Origin: Chara braunii
Lineage: Eukaryota > Streptophyta > Charophyceae > Charales > Characeae
Direction: 5' to 3'
Assembly (NCBI GenBank): GCA_003427395.1
Contig: BFEA01000206.1
Location: forward strand, 2,370,110-2,398,232
Length of the DNA: 28,123 bases
Shown here: one piece after another, positions 16,391 to 26,165 of the stretch
Position numbering within the stretch: position 1 is the first letter of the stretch
How the letters are laid out: the number at the start of each line of letters is the position of its first letter
Translations under genes and position numbers: made by a program
Notes under the pieces: model-generated
Database searches by the model: none
The model's input: the letters and a program-made list of their open reading frames with translations, nothing else
Told to the model about the DNA's origin: nothing

Positions 16391-16470
16391 CCCGTGCAAG
16401 CGCGGACTCGAACCAACGACCTCGACCTCAAGAGCCAAGTATCGTAATCACTACAGCCAGGACACGGTGT
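16385..16470 (-). pseudogene. tRNA-like relic or tRNA-derived SINE
   Basis: On the minus strand, TGGCTGTAGTGA (16459-16448) resembles a pol III A box, and GGTTCGAGTCC (16414-16404) is a perfect B box, 33 nt apart as in tRNA genes. The T-arm stem beyond the B box pairs poorly and no proper acceptor stem forms, so a working tRNA is unlikely. A T run on the plus strand at about 16332-16338 would be a short A tail of a minus-strand SINE. Confidence 0.45.
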
Positions 16471-16549
16471 TCAGAAGCAGAACCACCTGGACTTTCTGGA
16501 CCTTTTTGCCGGGTTCCGGACCGACTGTAGGCTGACTCGAATTTTCCGG

Positions 16550-16663
16550 ACATAGGCCCGACTTCGACTTCGGATGCCCCTCCTATGTCCGACTTGGACT
16601 TCGGATGCCCCTTCTAACCTATCGGACCTACCCTGCTGGGACTTGGGGCTGGGACTTGGGGCT
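16550..16663. repeat. short tandem repeats (31-bp and 13-bp periods)
   Basis: CGACTTCGACTTCGGATGCC and CGACTTGGACTTCGGATGCC recur with a 31-bp period (16550-16611). Then GGGACTTGGGGCT is repeated exactly at 16638-16650 and 16651-16663. Confidence 0.8.
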
Positions 16664-17102
16664 CGGACACTTCGGGAGCTTTCAGGCTGTCTGCAGCGTG
16701 AAATCCTTTCAGGCAGGTCCAGGGCTTGAATCCTTCCTTCTCTTTTCGCCTTCTTTCTGCGTCTGCTTTAGATATTTCTTTTCGAGGGGGTGAGGAAGAA
16801 AAGAGAAATAAGAAATGCATGCATGAACAACGGGAAATGATTATTCGAAGCGAAAAGCTTTCATTGTGAAAATGGTGATCACTATTTCTTTCTTTAAAAA
16901 AAAAGATGGCTATGATTTCCAAACAAGACAGTCTCTAATTGCTTCCCCTCCCTTCGTTCTCTATGCGTACATACGTTGAAGACCAAAGCCCGTCCCCCTT
17001 CAGCTGCTTGTCTTCTCTCTTGTTCTTAGTTCGTACTGTCCTCCTCTATAGTATAGAACGTTAGGTTAGGTTACAAAGATAGTTCTTTCTGTTCACTTCC
17101 AA
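16664..17102. other. non-coding stretch, no gene recognised
   Basis: Pyrimidine-rich and then A-rich sequence, with a run of A at about 16895-16903 and ACGTTAGGTTAGGTTAC near 17059. I see no domain or repeat copy. Confidence 0.4.
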
Positions 17103-17473
17103 AGAGAGTTCTTTCTGTTCACTTTTAGTTTGTACACTTTGTTGATTGTGCAGTCGAAGGTACAGTGCACAGACTGCAGCATCCATTTTAAAGCACCAGT
17201 ACACCACACATCGGCCCGCGGGGTGTCAGCACGAAACCCCACCGATGTTTTTTTTTCGACGGCGCCCCACGCCACTCGGCGCCTCCGAGTTTTGCTTGTG
17301 GCGACAAAAACTTTCTGCAAGGCTGGGGCCGTGTACTTGCGGTTTAAAAAGGGGGAAAAAAAAAGTATAGACCATTTGGTTAGAGAAAGCTTGTTCTTTC
17401 TGTTTACTTTTAGTTTGTAGGCTTTGTTGATTGCGCAGTAGACTGTAGAATGTACACTATACAGACTGCAGCG
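17103..17473. repeat. direct repeat of about 80 bp flanking a TTAA-family element
   Basis: GTTCTTTCTGTTCACTTTTAG and TTTGTTGATTGTGCAGT (from 17108) recur from about 17393 as TTCTTTCTGTTTACTTTTAG and TTTGTTGATTGCGCAGT, with ACAGACTGCAGC closing both (17169 and 17461). The copies are diverged and lie on either side of the 17188-17347 element. The first few bases of the unit occur a third time at 17080-17096. Confidence 0.75.
17188..17347. mobile_element. TTAA-family inverted-repeat element, short copy
   Basis: TTAAAGCACCAGTACACC at the left and GTGTACTTGCGGTTTAA at the right form inverted ends with TTAA at each border. At 160 bp it is shorter than copies B and C, and its inside differs (CGGCGCCCC, GGCGCCTCCG hairpin). 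It shares the ends only, so it is a separate subfamily. No coding capacity. Confidence 0.6.
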
Positions 17474-17642
17474 TCGGCTTTTCTTGTTTACACCTTGTCA
17501 GCCTCTTCCTGGTATCACTGTGACTACGTAGGTGTGAAAGGCCATCCTGTCCAGATTTGGCAGGCAATTGAATTGGTTGGGCTTAAAAGAATTAGCCTTT
17601 TTTTTTTTTTAATTACACACAAAAGATTCAAAGAAGATTGGT

Positions 17643-17709
17643 GGGGTCGTGGGGGGAGGGCGGAGGATGGGAGAGCAGGGTGGGGGAGGGTGGGGGAGGG
17701 TGGGGGAGG
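17643..17709 (+). repeat. G-rich 10-bp minisatellite
   Basis: TGGGGGAGGG is repeated three times at 17681-17709 after a G-rich lead-in. More than four G runs of three or more lie close together, so the plus strand could form a G-quadruplex. Confidence 0.85.
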
Positions 17710-17760
17710 ATTATAATTGAAATCGTGATGCTGAAGAAGATGAAGATGCAGCAACATAAG

Positions 17761-17929
17761 GGGGGAGAGATACCACTAGCAAGGAGGATTGGATTGAACC
17801 CCCGAATCTGGACGTGTTTGTGGAGAGGTGCAATAAATCCGGGTTGATTTGCTTTTCTGCATCTCTGCATGAAACACATCCAGATTCAGACGCTTCATCC
17901 CATCCTCTCTGCTGGTGGGACCTCTCCCC
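17761..17929. repeat. imperfect inverted repeat with 73-bp arms
   Basis: The left arm 17761-17833 (GGGGGAGAGATACCACTAGC ... GAATCTGGACGTGTTTG) pairs with 17857-17929 (... ACACATCCAGATTCAG ... GGTGGGACCTCTCCCC) around a loop of about 23 nt. Mismatches are scattered along the stem. It could be a small inverted-repeat transposon or an evolving small-RNA hairpin. No coding potential. Confidence 0.65.
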
Positions 17930-18017
17930 ACGGTGATCATGGTTCAAGAAGGAAGAAGAAGAGAAGCCGGCAAGCAAGTGGCATTATGGAAGGAGACCCA
18001 AACGGAGGCCAACTAAC

Positions 18018-18130
18018 TACCTTCTTCTCCCGAATACAACAACGTACGGTCATTATAGCTGCATTTGGGGTAGCTTTCAGTCTAAATACAGCTATAATGA
18101 CCATACGTTGTATTCGGGGGGAAGAAGGTA
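18018..18130. repeat. hairpin element with 42-44-bp arms
   Basis: TACCTTCTTCTCCCGAATAC ... TCATTATAGCTG (18018-18061) is inverted at 18089-18130 (CAGCTATAATGACC ... GGAAGAAGGTA), with a 3-bp indel and a few substitutions. The loop is 27 nt. The 113-bp total is very short for a MITE. Confidence 0.75.
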
Positions 18131-18300
18131 CCCGTGCACTGTTGTAACACAGACCCTGAGTTCGAACTCAGATGGAATCAGACGACTAGAAATAACTCTG
18201 AACTCACCTACTGTAGAGTCAGCCGGTCAGCTCAAAAATGAGATGTCAAGGCCGGGCCAATGATATTTCAAGGCCGTCGTCCTCCCTTTAAAAAAAAAAA

Positions 18301-18795
18301 AGGAAAATCGCATATGTACCCCACTTAAAGATGGGAATACCCGCTATAGGGAAAATTGCATCTGTACCCCGCTTATAGATGGGAATACCGCTATACTCAG
18401 TCTGAACACGAATACCCGGAGGGCGTTCAACTTTGCATAGTACCAAGCTTTTCCCCTGTGCGAAATTGTAGGGGCGAAATTGTAGGGGTACCCAATCACG
18501 CAGGCCCTGGATTCAGAGCACGAAATTATGCTCATGCCCTGCACGAAATTATGCTCATGCCCGCCAAGTAGACCATTGCGGCCCAACCGCTGCTGGGTAT
18601 GAGGATAATTATGAGCATAATTTCAGCCATCCCGGAAGCAGGGTAAATGAACAATTTGGCCTTTCCTCCTCAGGTCCCCGGTATATGCCAATAATTTTGC
18701 GTGGGTATGTCCATAATTTGTGCATTCCGGTGCTGGGACTGGGTATAGCCGGTATTCCCACCTTTAAGTGGGGTACAGATGCAATTCTCCCTTAA
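18301..18795. mobile_element. inverted-repeat element with 47-bp ends and subterminal repeats
   Basis: The right end (18744-18791, TATAGCCGGTATTCCCACC ... GATGCAATTCTCCC) is the inverse of 18349-18395 (GGGAAAATTGCATCTGTACC ... GGGAATACCGCTATA). A second copy of the left end lies immediately outside (18301-18347), in tandem. Both outer borders abut TTAA within A runs (left T-T-A-A at about 18287, right 18792-18795). Inside, GCACGAAATTATGCTCATGC is repeated with a 23-bp period at 18518-18560, and its inverse (ATGAGCATAATTT) lies near 18610. GCGAAATTGTAGGGG is also doubled near 18460-18490. No transposase frame, so it is non-autonomous. Confidence 0.7.
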
Positions 18796-18919
18796 AAAAA
18801 AAAAAAAAAAACTTTCTTTGGTCCGCCCTGAGAGAGAGAGAGAGAAAGGACACAATGAGAAGACGAACAGCACCTACGAAACGACAGAGCCATTTCAATT
18901 GCAGTTAACCGGCCCTATT

Positions 18920-18920
18920 N
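18920..18920. other. single undetermined base (N)
   Basis: One N stands between GGCCCTATT and AATAAAAATAAAAA. It may be an unresolved base or a token gap of unknown length next to a low-complexity AT stretch. Confidence 0.98.
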
Positions 18921-18966
18921 AATAAAAATAAAAAATTAAAAATATTTTTTATTTTTTTATTTTTTT

Positions 18967-19006
18967 GGCCCGACCAGGCAAGTGACCCAAGGCCACTCTG
19001 GTAGCC
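18967..19006 (-). repeat. A-tailed mini-repeat, copy 3
   Basis: On the minus strand: GGCTACCAGAGTGGCCTTGG, GTCACTTGCCTGGTCGGGCC, then an A-rich stretch (plus strand T-rich 18941-18966). This is the cleanest partner of the 11989 copy. Confidence 0.65.
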
Positions 19007-19008
19007 TA

Positions 19009-19009
<1 letters not shown>

Positions 19010-19043
<34 letters not shown>
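19010..19043. repeat. (AT)n microsatellite
   Basis: About 17 TA units directly after the mini-repeat. Confidence 0.95.
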
Positions 19044-19046
<3 letters not shown>

Positions 19047-19081
19047 GGTGAAACTCCGACGAAACAGTTTGTCACAGCCCC

Positions 19082-19140
19082 TCGTTTATTGTCCTCTTCT
19101 CCCTCTCTGCCTACGGTTTACCGGGCAGTTGTATTTGACG

Positions 19141-19178
<38 letters not shown>

Positions 19179-19237
19179 CGTCAAATACAACTGCCCGGTA
19201 AACCGTAGGCAGAGAGGGAGAAGAGGACAACAAACGA
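19082..19237. repeat. 59-bp near-perfect palindrome centred on (AT)n
   Basis: 19082-19140 (TCGTTTATTGTCCTCTTCTC ... GTATTTGACG) and 19179-19237 are inverted copies with one mismatch (19088 against 19231). The 38-bp centre is itself self-complementary AT repeat. Such identity suggests a recent foldback event or an assembly fold at the AT tract. Confidence 0.9.
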
Positions 19238-22200
19238 TATATTCAAAAAATCTGAAAAAAAGTATGTTGTGCAGAATAATGATACAAACAACATTTGCGT
19301 GGGAGTCATATCCGGATTCGAAACCAAGCTCGATTTAAAAATAAAAAATCTTAACAAATTAAAAAAATATTTTTAAATAGTTTTTGAATTATTATGATAT
19401 TCGACGTAACCAGTAGCATGGGAATCATAAGAGTCTTTGATTGAAATTCAAAGAGATATATTAGGTAGAGTTTGATGTTCAACCTTGATATCGAAAAAAT
19501 TACAGAGCTGGAAAAGAAAAGAAATTTGATGCAACAAAAGAAACCAAGTGATATTCGTGATTGTTTTCTTAGATTATAAACTTGACTAATTGCAACACAC
19601 GCTTCACTTGATATTTATTTTCATCAAATTCATAACAAGGAAGCATGCAATCAAGTGGACATAATAAATAACAATTAATAAACATATCTCAAGTGAAGAA
19701 TGAAACATAACTCAAGTGAATAAAAATAAATAAGGACACGTGATAATAAACGACAACAAGCATCAAAGCATGTCATCACCAAATGTTTTTTTCCCTTTTG
19801 GATCGACCTAGATAAATATACGGCGAGGTATAACCAAACCTAGTAAGACATACTGCTAAAATCATTGTATCCGACTAGGTAACGACGTATAACCTGCATC
19901 AAAATGACAAAACGTTTGAAAATGTGAAAGTTTAACTGTGCCCTCAACAAGCATGGGCTGAAAATTCGGTGTTCCTATAATAATACGGTCCTTACCTGCC
20001 TAACAAAATCAACGTTAATTCACTATAAGCGTAAGTCCAAACGAACTGTTGAAAAAAATCCGAGAAAAAAAATAAAAATAAGAAAAATATACATATATAG
20101 GTCTTAACTGCAAATAAAAAAGCTCTTACAACCAAGAAAAATAGACCAAGGTATGTACCACACAAAGGCAAGTCATTATCAAAGGTGAAACTAACAAATA
20201 ATTTATAGAAAAAATGTTAAACAAACAAAACTCTTTCACATCAGAATATAAAATTTATTGTATAAATTCTGAAATGGTAAAACTCATGTGTCAAAAAAAG
20301 TTGTTTATGAGAATGAAAAAACTAGACAAGCTACAAAAAATAACATAATAGTTCCGGAAGTGTACACTTTTGATAAATCTAAGCTGTGCTCTAAATCCCA
20401 CAAGTAATGTCAAATTTCGTTCTTCATATGATAGCATAATGCTAAAAAAATTAAATTGATCAAAGTGAAGATTAACCAATGAAAATAATCAATGAAGTAA
20501 AAAACAAACAAATAAAAGTGATAAAAAATTATCTTAGTAAGAAAGGTATAAAAGGAAAAAGAAACCTTAACCCTACCTAAAACAAACATAAGTCCACACA
20601 ATCAAAATAATTGTAAAACATTATGCAAAAATATATATCTTACAAAAGAATGTACGAGACAAAGTCCATAAACTATATGAAAAAAAAAACTCAACCCTAC
20701 CTAAAACAAACATAAGTCCGCACAATCAAAATAGTCGTAAAACATTATGCAAAAATATATGTCTTACAAAAGAATGTATGAGACAAAGTTCATAAACTAT
20801 ATCATTATGATAATCTAAAAAATGGATATTCAAGTTCAACAAGGGCAAATTGAACACTAAGATGCAGTTAAATAAGTACAAATTGAAGTTAACAATCGAC
20901 GCTAAAAATTGCAATATAATCTTTATCGAAGAGGATCATATACTGTTGTGGTAATAGGTATACACAACTACCATGCATGTTGTTAATGATGCAATAACTC
21001 CCACGTGCTCTCACAATTAAAATAACACTTTCACTCTATCAAGTACTTATTTAAACGTACAATGTCAATCCTTATTTGAATGGTACAAAAAGTAAGAATG
21101 CATTTTACCTCATACCGAAGAGTGTCATTGGGGAACTCGAAAAGAGGGATAACACCTCTCAAACATCAATTGAAGACTCATAATATTCCTTGAGGCAATC
21201 AACATGATGAATTATATGTGAACGGTGTAAGTTAATTGAAAACGTAAGAAAACAGAAGTTATAAGATAATATGCATGCCTCGAACAAACTACACAGTAAG
21301 ACTAACATTAATAATAACATGAATAATACAAGTCACAACTAGTACGAAACTATGCGCTCACTAAATAATTGCGGTCTACGTTGGGAAATTGAGAACATAT
21401 GAGGCAGCCCAAGATACTGAACTTATGATAATGTTTCTCAGATAAATATAAAAAAAAAAAAAAAAAAAATTAAAGCATCAAGATAACCTTATGATCGCTT
21501 TCAAAATATCTTCATTAAATGGCGAAAATGAAGAGCGACAATCGAATTGTTTTAGTTTCAGTGTACTGATAACGCATACAATCAAAGCAAAAATCAAGTA
21601 ACATCTAAAAAAAAAAAAAAAGTACGCATACGATGAACCGCAAAAATAACCAAAAAATGCACTGACACATTTACGACATAACTTATAAGATAGAACCAAC
21701 ATATTATATAATGAGGTAAAATATCGTATAATCAAACATATTATTGAAAATAACGTATATGACGTGCTAGTTATATACAACTAAAATTCAAATGACCAAA
21801 TATTTCACAATGAATAAGGTGTTCACTGAAAATATAACTATCAAACTGAATGACTAAAAACAATAGGGTATTTTATCCAAGCATCATTATAAATTTGATG
21901 AGATCAAGTTTCATTGGAGACGATCGCCTCGAACTACTGATACCCAAACATAGACCACATTATCATAGAAAACATAAATGACATGCATTATGTCGAAAAT
22001 GCAATGGTCATCTGCTATAAAAGTTACATTTTTCAAATTTATAAAGGTTGATTGTTCATCGATCGTAACGATTCGATAAAAGGATTTAAAAAAACACGAA
22101 TCCGATGCTATGCACTGCGGATGAAGAAAGCGAGCATAAATTTTAAATATATTATGCCACCGAAAATATATCATGAATGTTGTATTTTTCCTATGTTACT

Positions 22201-22285
22201 AGTTGTCCAATGACAAGGCATCCCTCGCAAATGCAATAACATGTCCGTGAACCCCTCGAACATGTTCATCCTGATACATATATTT
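19238..22285. other. A+T-rich non-coding tract
   Basis: About 3 kb of visibly A+T-rich sequence with no convincing coding frame; the longest open stretches are around 100 codons and are rich in Phe, Ile, Tyr and Asn, as expected by chance at this composition. Words such as CTCAAGTGAA recur (19690-19720). One 110-bp tandem duplication is listed separately. It has no plastid or mitochondrial gene that I recognise. It may be intergenic or intronic DNA, or old transposon sequence. Confidence 0.55.
20569..20802. repeat. 110-bp tandem duplication, period 124
   Basis: 20569-20678 and 20693-20802 (AACCCTACCTAAAACAAACA ... CATAAACTATAT) differ by several single-base changes and are separated by an A-rich 14-bp spacer. 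Confidence 0.95.
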
Positions 22286-22291
22286 TGAGTT

Positions 22292-22380
22292 GGGCTACCA
22301 GACTCGCACGAGCCCGGCCGTCCGACTGACTACCAAACTCGCATGGGCCCCGGCCGCCCGACCGGGCAACCGGGCTGGTG
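22292..22380 (+). repeat. A-tailed mini-repeat relative, expanded and GC-rich
   Basis: GGGCTACCAGACTCGCACG, AGCCCGGCCGTCCGACTGA, then a second round of about the same length starting CTACCAAACTCGCATGGGC and ending CCGGGCAACCGGG. The CTACCA head and CCCGGCC word match the other copies; the unit is duplicated in tandem with a period near 36. It forms a GC island inside AT-rich DNA. Confidence 0.45.
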
Positions 22381-22738
22381 CCACTTGGACTCTCTTGCTT
22401 GAGGCACCCAAACGAGTGAAAAAAAAATAGTCAATTCTTTTTTCCTTTTTTCCTCTGATCATGGGGCACTTTTGCGCCCTTTGAGAGAGACCCAAATCCG
22501 GTTTTTTTTGGGGGGGGGATTCATGTTGTTTTGGAGGGTCGAGGGGGGGGGGGGGGGGGCTAATGACCTTAAAGGGGCTTGAAAGAGGTTGAAAGCCCTT
22601 TAAAAGGGAGTGAGATGATTCTCCTTACATTATTTTATTTTTATTTCAAATTCTATGAAGACTTTGGAAGTGACCCTCAACCAACAGTTGTTTGAATTGC
22701 TTTTCTGCACAACATATTTTTTTCTTCAAAAGGTTTAT
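22381..22738. other. non-coding stretch with poly(G) runs
   Basis: Two G runs occur: 9 Gs at about 22510-22518 and 17 at 22543-22559. They are followed by a small hairpin (TTAAAGGGGCTT and AAAGCCCTTTAA). No gene is seen. Confidence 0.6.
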
Positions 22739-22780
22739 GGGCTAAGACCCCGCCTGACCCAGTTGCCCGGCCGAGCGTCC
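22739..22780 (+). repeat. A-tailed mini-repeat relative, diverged
   Basis: GGGCTAAGACCCCGCCTGAC, CCAGTTGCCCGGCCGAGCG keeps the GGGCTA head and the TTGCCCGGCC end of the family. No A tail follows directly. It is the weakest of the five copies. Confidence 0.35.
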
Positions 22781-22849
22781 TGGGCAGGTCCTGTGCCATC
22801 TTTGGGGAACCGGGCAACATGGATGATAACCCAACTTTTAAGATAATGA

Positions 22850-24480
22850 AAATGTTAAGATGATAAAAATGAATACTTCAATTCCTAAATATATGGTGTT
22901 TCGCCTAGAAATGATCTATTGTGAAAAAACCCTTATTTTTCCTTGCCATTCCAGTTGTTCTCAAAAAATATTTTTTTATTTTATTTTTTCATGTTTTTTT
23001 AACTTTGAAAAAAATAATTCTCCTGCAAGAGGCCTAAAAATCACACTTTCAAAATCCTAAATAAATTCGTTCACACCTTTCCCCCTTTTTCAAGGATTTC
23101 ACAAATGCTATGTTTTTTTATAAACATCGCATCCATCGAGGTCTTCGTCCCTTATCGCAAATCAATCTACGATGGATTGAAGGTCAATAACCTCGCAAAA
23201 AAATAATGATTATAAGAAAATCAGTACATATAGCTATGCTTGCCCTATTTCCACCCACACGACAAGTGTGTGATGACTATCTACTAATTTACTCACGCTC
23301 CAATTTATAGTTATTTGACGCACCATGCTTACAAATATTTAGATGTGCTGAAGAAATTGGGATATGTAATTTCAAAATCGACCTCTTTTTGTTCTTAAAA
23401 TACCTTATGGGATTCTATGGGTTGCAATCATTAAACCTTTACCTTTTTTTCCCGAGAAAATGTACGTACGTTGTACATCACTACAACGCACAAAAAACCT
23501 TGTATTTGACTACAATGTATGATGTGCAACAAATTTTGGGGTATAACATTTTTAGGGTGGCCTTAAAGGCGTACGTTGTTTTTAATACAATGTATGAGTG
23601 TTGTATTCGGATTTTGGGGCCTTTTGCATATATAATATGCAAATATCGAAAAAAAAAACAACACCACCGAAAACTCTTTACTCATACTCTAGAAAACGTA
23701 ATACACATAATCAAGGGATTTCCAGTTCTCCACAAAATATGAGCACTCGTTAAATAACCCATATAACAATCTTCAAATATAACGTGCATACGTTGTATTC
23801 AAATAACATATGTATCTTTCATTCGTTCGTATGTTGTATTAAAAGAACAAAAAGATGTATTCAAGTCTTATTTTCAAAGGGAATGTGAATAAAACGTAGC
23901 AAAATGTAGCCTCGAAACCCCTCTAACCGAAACAAGAATTTAACGTACTATAATACAGAAAAGATGTGACGATCCCAAGGTTTCTAAAAGAGTGTGGGCC
24001 CCACATTTTGGATGTGCTTATTGAGAAACTGCTGACATTTGTATGACGACTGCAATTAGACGATTGCTTTAGTAGGCCAATGAATGAAGGGTAATGAAGG
24101 GATGTTAACCTTAATATAAGACAAACGATAAAGGAGATCACAAATTCAAAAAATCATTGTCCAATTATTTCACCACGCTCGATTTTACAACTCTAGTGAA
24201 GATGCCAGGTATATATACCTTATATAAATTTTGCTCTATGCCAAAGACCTTTTGCCTTACATATTCAAGCTTCTTCCCTTGTGCCTTAAAAAAAATGTGC
24301 GCTTTCACATTCAGCTGGTTAATGAAACAATTAGATTCGCGAGGCAAAAATCCTATCGATCAAATCTTGGGAAGGCCTATTACCATATGGATTGAGAGTT
24401 TTTGGATATATGATGTGAAAACGAACTATATGAACCAACTTAGGGGATGGGTAACTATGCTAGAGTCCTAGACAAGACTG
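22850..24480. other. A+T-rich non-coding tract, second part
   Basis: Between about 23460 and 23850 the words ACGTTGTATTC, ACGTTGTAC, ACAATGTATG and ATGTTGTATT recur in both orientations, including CGTTGTATTTGA-like variants. Similar words form the arms of the hairpin at 18018-18130. A frame at 24157-24471 is open for 104 codons but has no family resemblance. No gene is supported. Confidence 0.5.
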
Positions 24481-24599
24481 CAAAAACAACCACTGTGTTG
24501 GATGATTATCTTCCCCTCTCATTCCCCTTGCATAGGTTCGTAAGACGAAATAATCCAATCGTCACAAAATTGATGGAGTCAATCACTTCAGATCTTTAT

Positions 24600-24790
24600 T
24601 GAAACACTAGTACCTCAGCCAACCATATTTTTTTGGACGCAGTTGTTAACGTGCCGCAAGGGACGGGTGTCATTGGTGAATCGACGGGTCGATGGTGAAA
24701 ATGTCAAAAGAAAAGAAAGAAAAAACTCAACGAGGCTTTTTAGGTTGACATCGGGGACGGGTCGTGGTCACGCAGGTGCTTGTGAGATTC
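24600..24790. mobile_element. possible diverged TTAA-family element
   Basis: ACACTAGTACCTCAGCCAAC, then GTTAACGTGCCGC, an A-rich stretch and GAGGCTTTTTAGGTTGACAT follow the landmark order of copy C (CCAGTACTTGG, GTTAACGCGCCAC, A-rich, GAGGCTCAACAT). The ends are too degraded to show inverted repeats. Confidence 0.3.
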
Positions 24791-24871
24791 TAACTCGCTT
24801 GTAAATCGGTTAGATTCTCTAAGTTGTTTTCTGTTTTCTTCTTTTCCTTTTCTTTTCTATTCGTTCACGAT

Positions 24872-24892
24872 GCCCTGCCAGCAAGGCAGGGC
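24872..24892. repeat. small GC-rich hairpin
   Basis: GCCCTGCC and GGCAGGGC pair perfectly over 8 bp with a 5-nt loop. No T run follows, so it does not look like a terminator. Confidence 0.6.
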
Positions 24893-24927
24893 GCATCCCG
24901 TGATCCTCTCCAACAGCCTCCCGCATG

Positions 24928-25043
24928 GCATACTTGAAAGTGGTACAACAAAGAATGTATTCAACCACAATCAGGGCCAAAGCGGGCATACTTGAAAGTG
25001 GTACAACAAAGAATGTATTCAACCACAATCAGGGCCAAAGCGG
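24928..25043. repeat. exact 58-bp tandem duplication
   Basis: 24928-24985 and 24986-25043 (GCATACTTGAAAGTGGTACA ... GCCAAAGCGG) are identical. Complete identity suggests a very recent duplication or an unmerged assembly overlap. Confidence 0.96.
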
Positions 25044-26165
25044 TGCATTGTAAGTTATCTTCTTTCCCTTCATACATTCGGACACGGACATTATGTTTTT
25101 TTTGCCTTTTTTTTTCTTCTACAAGTTTCTTGATTTGATTCGTCTTTTTTGTCTTCTTCACCTTTGTAGATTCTGGAAAGAAACCGATGGGTACGACACA
25201 TAGCACACAGAAGGCATGCTCACGCTGACACTTCACAGAATGTATCCAGCTGCATTCACATCCCTAGCGGTGTCATGTTTCCCTTTCTTTTTCCCTTTAT
25301 TTTCCCCCTACTGGTTCCTCCAGCCTCGGCCTGTCCTGCTACCGGTACCCCATGCTCGCAAGGCTCAACATACCGGTAGGCTTTCGTTCTTTTTCTCATC
25401 CATTGTTTTGGTGGCGCGCTGTGAACATTTCAGTATGCATGCCCCTCTGCACACTCCCCCACCCTCAATTGCCTTCATCCGCCACCCCTCATCAAAACTT
25501 CGACCCAAATCATGGGCGCAGTGGATCATGGACTTCCCCCCGCGGTCAATCCATCAATCATTCAAAAATTTCAAACCAATCCATCAACTCGTGGGGCGTT
25601 ACGTGCTCAAACTTTTGCTCAGATGTCCTTGGATCGAGCGGCACACCTAACACATACCGAAGTGTGACAGGGAACTGTGGCAGCGACTGGTAGGTGGTCA
25701 TGAGTGCAACAGGGAGCGGTGGCAGGAACTGGTAGGTGGCCACAAATTCCAAGGGGGTGTAGGGACCCATGCACCAGCTGTAGGGGCAATGCCATACTTG
25801 ATTACCATAAGACTGTGCAGGGAAAATGTATGGTAGAGAGATGAGAACACATGTTTTGAATGGAACAGGTGAGCTTTTGTATCTCTTCTCCTTCGTGCAC
25901 AGCCTTCAGCTCGGTTGATGAAATGCCCTGGAGCAAGGAACATTACCTGACAAACTGGGAGCATTCGACATACATGGGGAACCCTGTTGGTTGGGATACA
26001 TATAGAGGTGATGTAGTGGTGTCATGTAGCAACCACAGCAGTCGAGCATTGCCCATCGACAGCTGGGGGTGTGCACCTGATCAGTTTTGAGAGCAGTTCA
26101 TGTGTGCAGGTGCTAAATACCATTGTATTCGAGACGTTGTACAAGTCCACAACGACAACGAGGTG
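25044..26165. other. non-coding stretch, no gene recognised
   Basis: It holds T runs near 25097-25118 and a diverged 40-bp tandem repeat at 25664-25742 (CAGGGAACTGTGGCAG and CAGGGAGCGGTGGCAG, each followed by ACTGGTAGGTGG). Open frames here overlap on both strands and match nothing I know. Confidence 0.45.

Noticed and set aside
18156-18171. tRNA gene around the palindrome CTGAGTTCGAACTCAG
   Set aside because: B-box-like core only; no A box at correct spacing and no cloverleaf arms.
19238-22285. Organellar or bacterial contaminant
   Set aside because: Despite the low GC, no organellar or bacterial gene, tRNA or rRNA is recognisable in it.
24157-24471. 104-codon open frame in AT-rich DNA
   Set aside because: No conserved motif, overlapping open frame on the other strand, and a composition expected by chance.
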